The notes beneath the pieces are model-generated. The model searched no databases. It saw nothing but the letters and a program-made list of their open reading frames with translations, and had not been told where the DNA came from. Shown one piece after another: positions 30,631 to 35,865 of a DNA stretch of 35,865 nucleotides (position 1 is the stretch's first letter; each line of letters begins with the position of its first letter). Source of the stretch: JAOZTV01 sp965371805 (GTDB lineage Bacteria; Acidobacteriota; Aminicenantia; UBA2199); contig CBDUZW010000057.1 in NCBI GenBank assembly GCA_965371805.1, positions 1-35,865 on the forward strand. The letters run 5' to 3'. The translations under genes and the position numbers were made by a program.

Positions 30631-33600
30631 ATGAATCAAAATATTAAAAAAAAAATAAAACTTTTATTAATTATATATATCTTTGCTTTTTATTATATAT
30701 TTCCAAAAAATGACATTAATTTTGACCATTTATTTATTGAACAAGGATTGTCACAGAATAGTGTCTATTGTATTTCCCAAGATAAAAATGGTTTTTTATG
30801 GTTTGGGACTGATGAAGGATTAAATCGATATGATGGGTATGTTTTTAATAAATTTTATAGTGATTATGATATTAGGAACTCAATAAGTGATAATAAAATA
30901 AAAACTATTTTCGAAGATAAAGAAGGAATTCTCTGGATTGGTACAAGATTTGGGTTTAATAGATATGATCCATTTAAAGATGAAATTAAACAGTTTTATT
31001 ACTTAAAAGATAAAAATAGTATAAGCAGCAATGACGCTATTACAGTAATTGAGGATAAAGACGGCTTCTTATGGATCGGAACAAATGATGGTTTAAACAG
31101 ATATGATAAAGTGAATAACATATTTATTAATTTTAAATTTAGTGAGAATTGTAATAATTGCATTAGTAATAATCAAATCAAAATAGTCTTTGAAGATTCT
31201 CAAGGTATAATATGGGTGGGTACAAAAGGTGGTCTGAATAGATATAATAAGAAATCTAATGAATTTACAGTTTATAAAAATGATCTAAACGATTTATATT
31301 CTATCCCTAATAATAATGTTATATCAATCTCTGAAGATAATAATAAGGATCTTTGGGTCGGAACAGATAAACTGGGATTAGCACGTATGAGGAATAAAAG
31401 TCAAAAATTTTTTAGATATTATATTGATCCTGATAAAAGTAAATATGTAACTGGAGCTGAAATTAATTCAATATATATAAAAGATAAAGAAAAAATATGG
31501 ATAGGAACTTATGGAGAAGGTATATATGTTTTTGATATAAAAAAAAAAGAATTCACGAATTACAGAAATAGTATAAATAATAAAAGTATTAGTAGTAATT
31601 TTGTGTTTAAGATATTCCAAGATATAAATAATATTTTATGGATTGGGACAGTTAGAGGTTTAAATAAATTTGATTCAAATAAAAATAAATTTGTCCATTG
31701 GGAGCTTAAAGATAATAATAGTGAATTAATCAATAATAATATTTGGAATATCTATAAAGAGAAGAAAGGTAATGTGTGGCTGGGTACTGAGAATGGGATT
31801 CTTTATTATAACTTACAAACAAAAACTCTAATTGAAAATAAATATTTTAATAAATTGAAAAATAATAGAATTATTATTGTGGCAATTGATAGCAATGATA
31901 ATATCTGGATTGGAACTGATAGGAGTGGATTGGTCAAGTATAACGCCAGCACCGCTCAGTTTTTCAATTATAAATATAAGGCTGATAAGAATAATTCAAT
32001 ATCTGGTAATACTATATATTCAGTAATCGAAAGTAAAAATAGATTTCTATGGATAGGAACCAATAAGGGTGTAAACAGGTTTAATCCAGATTCTGAAATT
32101 TTTGAAAGTTTTAATACAGGTAATTTATTGAATAAAAATCCAGTATTATCTTTATATGAAGATAGAAGTGGATTGATTTGGATAGGCTCAAAAGACGGAT
32201 TATATTTTTTTAACCCAACAGAAAAAAGAATTAAAGCTTTTAAACCCATGAATATGAAAGAAACCAGACTGAAGAACAATTCTATAAATGTTATTATTGA
32301 GATAAAAAATAAAGCCCTTGTAATCGGGAGTGTATTTGGCTTCTATATTCTTGATGAAAATCACAATATAATTAAGCATTATACTAAAAAACATGGCCTT
32401 CCCAGTAATGATATTATGTCAATTCTTGAAGACAGAAAAGGGAACCTTTGGATATCTACTAATAATGGAATTTCTCAGTTTAATCCAGTTACAGAGGAGT
32501 TTAGGAATTATGATACATATGATGGCCTTCAATCTATGGAATTTAATGGAGGTGCAAGCTATCAATCTGATGATGGTGAAATGTTTTTTGGAGGGGTAAA
32601 TGGTTTTAACTCATTTTATCCCGAAAATATAGGTTATAATAAGCATAAACCACCAATAGTAATTACTGAATTCAAAGTGTTTGACCGGAAAAAAAATATA
32701 TCAGATTATATTGAAAATAGTAAAGAACTGATATTACTTTTTAACCAGAATTTTTTGAGTTTTGAATTTACGGCACTCGACTTTACTAACCCTGAAAAAA
32801 ACAAATATGCTTTTTGGATGATAGGGGTTGATAAGGGTTGGAATTACAGGGATTCTGGCAGACGGTTTGCTAATTATACAGATCTTGCACCGGGTCACTA
32901 TATTTTTAAGGTAAAAGGATCAAATAACGATGGTGTTTGGAATGAGGTAGGAATATCTGTGAGAATTTATATCTCTCCTCCTTTCTGGCTAACCTGGTGG
33001 GCCTACAGTATCTATACTATTCTGGTGTTTTTGTTTTTTCTAATCGGACATAAGGTCCGGGTCAGGCAATTGAAGAGAAGGAAGAGGGAGTTAATAATTG
33101 AAGTAGAAAAAAGAACTTCTGAGCTTGAGGTTGCTAATCTGGAGATAAATACAATAAATAAAGATCTTGAACAATCTATGATGGATCTTTCAAAAATGAA
33201 TAATGAATTGAGGGAAGCAAATATGTTAAAGAGTGAATTTCTTGGAATTGCGGCCCATGATTTAAAAAATCCATTGCAGGTGATCCTGGGATATACAGAT
33301 ATTCTTAAAATGAAACTAAAAAGAGATAATCTGGAAAATAAGGAGATAAAAAAAATAAATAGATCTGTGGAAAATATGCTTGCCTTGATAACAGAGCTAC
33401 TGAAGACGGCTTCTCTTGAAACCGGACAATTAAAACTGAATATAGAGTGTATAGATCTTGATGAACTATTAGAAAAAGCAATAAAGGCAAATAGAACACT
33501 TGCTGCAAAAAAAGATCAAGCAATCACTTATTCTAAAAAAACAGATATTTTTATAGAAGGTGATTCAATGAAGATAATGCAGGTCTTTGACAACCTGATT

Positions 33601-33900
33601 AGTAATGGAATAAAATATTCACTTCCAGGGAAAAATATAGAAATAATAATTGGTTGCGATGAGGATATGGCGATTGTAGAGGTAAAAGATCATGGTCCGG
33701 GTCTAACTGAAGATGATAAAAAGAATCTATTTAAAAAATTTCAAAGACTTAGTGCAAAGCCAACTGCAGGAGAGAGCTCAACCGGACTTGGACTTTCAAT
33801 TTGTAAAGGTTTTGTCGAGAAACATCATGGTAATATATCTGTTGAAAGTGAGTTTGGGAAAGGAAGTACATTTATAGTAAAAATCCCCTTAGTTCTCTAA
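30631..33900 (+). CDS. double-propeller sensor histidine kinase
   Basis: 1089 residues. After a short signal anchor there are about 13-14 two-component-regulator propeller repeats (WFGTDEGLNRYD, WIGTRFGFNRYD, WIGTNKGVNRFN, WISTNNGISQFN and so on), enough for two seven-bladed propellers. A Y_Y_Y domain starts near residue 673 (PPIVITEFKVFD). One membrane helix is at about 790-808, then a coiled coil, the HisKA domain with phosphorylatable His876 (AAHDLKNPLQ), and an HATPase with the N box near 983 (FDNLISNGIKYS), DHGPGL and STGLGLSICKG. There is no receiver or AraC output domain, unlike the hybrid kinases of this type in Bacteroides. The ligand is unknown and no response regulator with a receiver is encoded nearby. 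Confidence 0.94.
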   Translation: MNQNIKKKIKLLLIIYIFAFYYIFPKNDINFDHLFIEQGLSQNSVYCISQDKNGFLWFGTDEGLNRYDGYVFNKFYSDYDIRNSISDNKIKTIFEDKEGILWIGTRFGFNRYDPFKDEIKQFYYLKDKNSISSNDAITVIEDKDGFLWIGTNDGLNRYDKVNNIFINFKFSENCNNCISNNQIKIVFEDSQGIIWVGTKGGLNRYNKKSNEFTVYKNDLNDLYSIPNNNVISISEDNNKDLWVGTDKLGLARMRNKSQKFFRYYIDPDKSKYVTGAEINSIYIKDKEKIWIGTYGEGIYVFDIKKKEFTNYRNSINNKSISSNFVFKIFQDINNILWIGTVRGLNKFDSNKNKFVHWELKDNNSELINNNIWNIYKEKKGNVWLGTENGILYYNLQTKTLIENKYFNKLKNNRIIIVAIDSNDNIWIGTDRSGLVKYNASTAQFFNYKYKADKNNSISGNTIYSVIESKNRFLWIGTNKGVNRFNPDSEIFESFNTGNLLNKNPVLSLYEDRSGLIWIGSKDGLYFFNPTEKRIKAFKPMNMKETRLKNNSINVIIEIKNKALVIGSVFGFYILDENHNIIKHYTKKHGLPSNDIMSILEDRKGNLWISTNNGISQFNPVTEEFRNYDTYDGLQSMEFNGGASYQSDDGEMFFGGVNGFNSFYPENIGYNKHKPPIVITEFKVFDRKKNISDYIENSKELILLFNQNFLSFEFTALDFTNPEKNKYAFWMIGVDKGWNYRDSGRRFANYTDLAPGHYIFKVKGSNNDGVWNEVGISVRIYISPPFWLTWWAYSIYTILVFLFFLIGHKVRVRQLKRRKRELIIEVEKRTSELEVANLEINTINKDLEQSMMDLSKMNNELREANMLKSEFLGIAAHDLKNPLQVILGYTDILKMKLKRDNLENKEIKKINRSVENMLALITELLKTASLETGQLKLNIECIDLDELLEKAIKANRTLAAKKDQAITYSKKTDIFIEGDSMKIMQVFDNLISNGIKYSLPGKNIEIIIGCDEDMAIVEVKDHGPGLTEDDKKNLFKKFQRLSAKPTAGESSTGLGLSICKGFVEKHHGNISVESEFGKGSTFIVKIPLVL

Positions 33901-33906
33901 TTGACG

Positions 33907-34785
33907 TTATGCTTTAGTTCCTTTTTTCACTAAAAACACCGCAAATAGGATTATAATAGCCGCTATGATCATCTCAATGCTGATAACTTCATCTAAAAAT
34001 AACCAGCCAAGGAAAAGAGCTATTATGGGGTTGATATAGGCATGAGTCATAACAAAGGAAACCGGTAATTTGGAAAGTGCATACATATAGGAACCAAAAC
34101 CCAGTATTGATGCGACCAGAATAAGATAGATAAATGCAATAAGACTGCTTTTAGTAAATATGAATCGTGGTAATTCTCCAAGAATCATTCCCAGTGATGT
34201 CTGTAATATACCAGCGACGATCATCTGGATAGATGCTCCCATGAAAGGATGAACTTTAGTTGGTTTGTATTTTGTGTATAAAGTTCCAAAAATCCATGAA
34301 ATTATACTTAAAAAGATCAATAAAAGACCTGTCAGGTAATGACCATTAAGCGCAAACTCAAGTTTCCCCGAAAAGATAAGAACTACTCCTGCAAATCCAA
34401 GAATAAGACCACCATAGACTTTTACTCCATTTTTAGGACTGGAAGGCAGAAATGATTCTGTGGCAGTTCCCCAAAGGGGTATAGTGGCAAGGAGAAGTGC
34501 TGTTAAACCACTTGGGATCCATTGTTCTGCAGTTACTATCAGGCCATTGGAAAATCCAAGCATTGCGGTTCCCACTATGCTTAGTTTTATGAAATCTTTT
34601 TTTGAAGGAAGGGAATAACCTCTCAGTTTTAAAAAAACAAAAAATGTTGTTCCGGCTATTATCCATCTGGTTCCGGCAAAAAGCATAGGGGGAAGTTGCT
34701 CCACTCCTACTCTTATTGCTAGAAATGTCGTACCCCAGATAATGGAAATTGAAGCCCATGCTAAATATGCTCTGAAGTTTTTCAT
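33907..34785 (-). CDS. EamA/DMT-family transporter
   Basis: 292 residues with about ten membrane helices in two EamA halves. The start AYLAWASISIIWGTTFLAIR and the second-half segments IISWIFGTLYTKY and FVMTHAYINPIIALFLGWLF are family hallmarks. DMT proteins export or import amino acids, nucleosides or other metabolites; the substrate here is unknown. There is no clear ribosome site, and the gene starts 22 bp after the LuxR-type gene stop, so it is probably read from the same mRNA. It ends only six bases from the convergent kinase gene. Confidence 0.87.
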   Translation of the reverse strand: MKNFRAYLAWASISIIWGTTFLAIRVGVEQLPPMLFAGTRWIIAGTTFFVFLKLRGYSLPSKKDFIKLSIVGTAMLGFSNGLIVTAEQWIPSGLTALLLATIPLWGTATESFLPSSPKNGVKVYGGLILGFAGVVLIFSGKLEFALNGHYLTGLLLIFLSIISWIFGTLYTKYKPTKVHPFMGASIQMIVAGILQTSLGMILGELPRFIFTKSSLIAFIYLILVASILGFGSYMYALSKLPVSFVMTHAYINPIIALFLGWLFLDEVISIEMIIAAIIILFAVFLVKKGTKA

Positions 34786-34807
34786 TTTTGTGTATTCACT
34801 ATTGAGT

Positions 34808-35764
34808 TTATGAATGGTTTTTGAAATCCAGGAATTTTATTAATTGATGTCTTGAGTTAATTCCTAATTTTTTAAAAATTTTATATATATGGTTCTTGAC
34901 TGTATTAATTGATATGAAAAGTATGTTTTCTATTTCTTTGTTTGTTTTTCCTGTTAAGATTAGTTCTATTATTTCTTTTTCTCTTTCAGAAATTGCATAA
35001 GTATTGTAGATGTTTTCTAATAGAGCAGTATAGTTCCCTGTTTCATGTAAAGTGGCCATGTATCTTAAAAAATAAATTTTTACCCATAAATAGGGGATTA
35101 AATTTATTAATAGTATAAAACCTGAAATAAACAATAACTGTATAAATGAATTTGGAGTAAAAATCAAGATGATTAAAAGTAAAATAATCATAAAAATATA
35201 TCGTAGAAGAAAAAGAATTGAAAATGAATTGACAAGTTTTTTATGGTTGAAATTTTGAGTTTTTCTGTTTGCAAACAGCATGTAGATTAATACAATAAAT
35301 TCAATAAGAATAATATTATCAAAAACATACTCGTAGATAAAATGTAGGAGTTTTATGGTTTTGATATATTCAGGATATATATTTATAACTAATTCAAAAC
35401 AAAAATATATAAATAAAACTGAGAAAAGTATAAGCCTGTGTCTTGTCTTTATCTCTTTATCTAATAATTCTGAAACAATATTGATTATTAAATAGATGTA
35501 TAAAAAAACAAAAAGTAGAAATAATAAGGAGCTTATATTTTGAGAATATTGAGACCTGTTGAAAAAAAAATCTTCATGGAGATTTATTTTAAAATACATG
35601 CCAACTATCAAGACAAGTAATGAAACATTAAATAGTCCCATATATAATACGATTTTTTTGAGATAAGGAAACTTATACTTTTTACTTATAGAATTAACAT
35701 AAAAAATTAAGTATAGACCAATGATAAAGATAATAAGAGTTAATAGTAATTTTATATGTTGCAT
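34808..35764 (-). CDS. multi-pass membrane protein with C-terminal LuxR-type DNA-binding domain
   Basis: 318 residues. About seven hydrophobic helices fill residues 1-230, followed by a LuxR/GerE helix-turn-helix (about 252-312): ISEREKEIIELILTGKTNKE, then IENILFISINTVKNHIYKIF and KKLGINSRHQLIK. The conserved E near the start, the TNKEIA-like helix and the TVKNHI recognition helix are clear. There is no receiver or autoinducer domain, so the membrane part is likely the sensor. The first ATG has no ribosome site and lies a few bases from the predicted transcript start. The promoter carries the 30-bp element also found at 8378-8407, so the protein may control itself and that second site (inference). 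Confidence 0.87.
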   Translation of the reverse strand: MQHIKLLLTLIIFIIGLYLIFYVNSISKKYKFPYLKKIVLYMGLFNVSLLVLIVGMYFKINLHEDFFFNRSQYSQNISSLLFLLFVFLYIYLIINIVSELLDKEIKTRHRLILFSVLFIYFCFELVINIYPEYIKTIKLLHFIYEYVFDNIILIEFIVLIYMLFANRKTQNFNHKKLVNSFSILFLLRYIFMIILLLIILIFTPNSFIQLLFISGFILLINLIPYLWVKIYFLRYMATLHETGNYTALLENIYNTYAISEREKEIIELILTGKTNKEIENILFISINTVKNHIYKIFKKLGINSRHQLIKFLDFKNHS

Positions 35765-35778
35765 ATTTAGTATATCAA

Positions 35779-35807
35779 AGTATAAACGAATTATTATATA
35801 AATTCAA
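35779..35807 (-). promoter_or_regulatory. sigma-70 promoter of the membrane LuxR-type gene
   Basis: Minus strand TTGAAT (35802-35807), a 17-bp spacer, TATACT (35779-35784). The start codon is 14 bases beyond the -10, which gives an mRNA leader of only about eight bases with no ribosome site. Confidence 0.65.
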
Positions 35808-35810
35808 GGA

Positions 35811-35840
35811 ATCGAATTGAATCATAAAAAAACACTTTAA
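35811..35840 (-). promoter_or_regulatory. 30-bp promoter-upstream element, copy 2
   Basis: 28 of 30 bases match 8378-8407. Three bases separate it from the -35 of the LuxR-type gene promoter, the same distance as at the other copy. Within it GATTC-AATTC-GATTC forms a run of near-direct 5-bp repeats (the last two bases reach towards the -35). Confidence 0.6.
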
Positions 35841-35865
35841 ACTACTACTGGTTGCGTCATAAAAA

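Overview
The window is about 36 kb of AT-rich bacterial chromosome with 27 confident protein genes, a few possible very small ones, no rRNA or tRNA genes and no CRISPR array. Many products carry Sec-type signal peptides or periplasmic domains, which points to a Gram-negative cell. An Fe-S serine dehydratase, nitroreductases and a peptide/D-amino-acid catabolic set fit an anaerobic or micro-aerobic heterotroph. The mixture of multi-propeller sensor kinases, TPR proteins with an N-terminal three-helix membrane module, secreted HEAT-repeat proteins and a zinc-ribbon PP2C phosphatase resembles what I know of Acidobacteriota/Aminicenantota-like lineages. That placement is an inference without any search. 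Several intergenic regions hold sigma-70 promoters very close to TTGACA-N17-TATAAT, so standard promoter rules seem to apply.

Layout. 1-700: the edge of a possible repeat/transposase-associated element, then a RelE/ParE-type toxin-antitoxin pair. 782-2023: a DUF4143-type AAA ATPase with a probably leaderless mRNA. 2067-7954, all on the minus strand: an M19 dipeptidase, a PlsC-like acyltransferase, and a tightly overlapping trio (DUF1611/DgcN-like P-loop protein, alanine/ornithine racemase family protein, N-acyl-D-amino-acid deacylase family protein). This looks like a locus for handling D-amino acids or D-containing dipeptides.

7955-8591 is a dense regulatory region. It holds a near-consensus minus-strand promoter with a palindrome over its -35, driving a possible 38-residue hydrophobic peptide. 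A 30-bp element lies just upstream of that promoter, and a near-identical copy lies at the same distance from the promoter of the membrane-bound LuxR-type gene at the right end of the window. The region also holds a 24-bp repeat shared with the plsC upstream region, an ECF-type promoter with a T-tract spacer, and a short leader reading frame whose stop overlaps the sigma gene start. 8592-12812 is the ECF operon: sigma factor, zinc-binding membrane anti-sigma factor and two exported HEAT-repeat proteins, closed by a strong hairpin.

12887-19117 is a mixed metabolic stretch: Rieske protein, an exported YyaL/SPATA20-type thioredoxin-domain protein, L-serine dehydratase, an exported DsrE-like protein, a TDT/SLAC1-type transporter and a nitroreductase. 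19269-23279 pairs a membrane TPR protein with a phosphatase carrying four zinc ribbons and a SpoIIE/RsbU-type PP2C domain. 23326-28108 holds two large co-linear paralogues of unknown function, each with a long extracytoplasmic part and C-terminal membrane anchor, in one operon. 28311-30514 has a second nitroreductase, an exported DUF1579-like protein and two small paralogues (one exported, one cytosolic) of unknown function. 30631-35764 has a double-propeller sensor histidine kinase with no receiver domain, a DMT-family transporter, and a multi-pass membrane protein ending in a LuxR HTH.

The most promising leads for something undescribed are the shared 30-bp promoter element linking the 8.4-kb small peptide to the membrane LuxR gene, the 831/761-residue membrane-anchored paralogue pair, and the small exported/cytosolic paralogue pair next to the sensor kinase.
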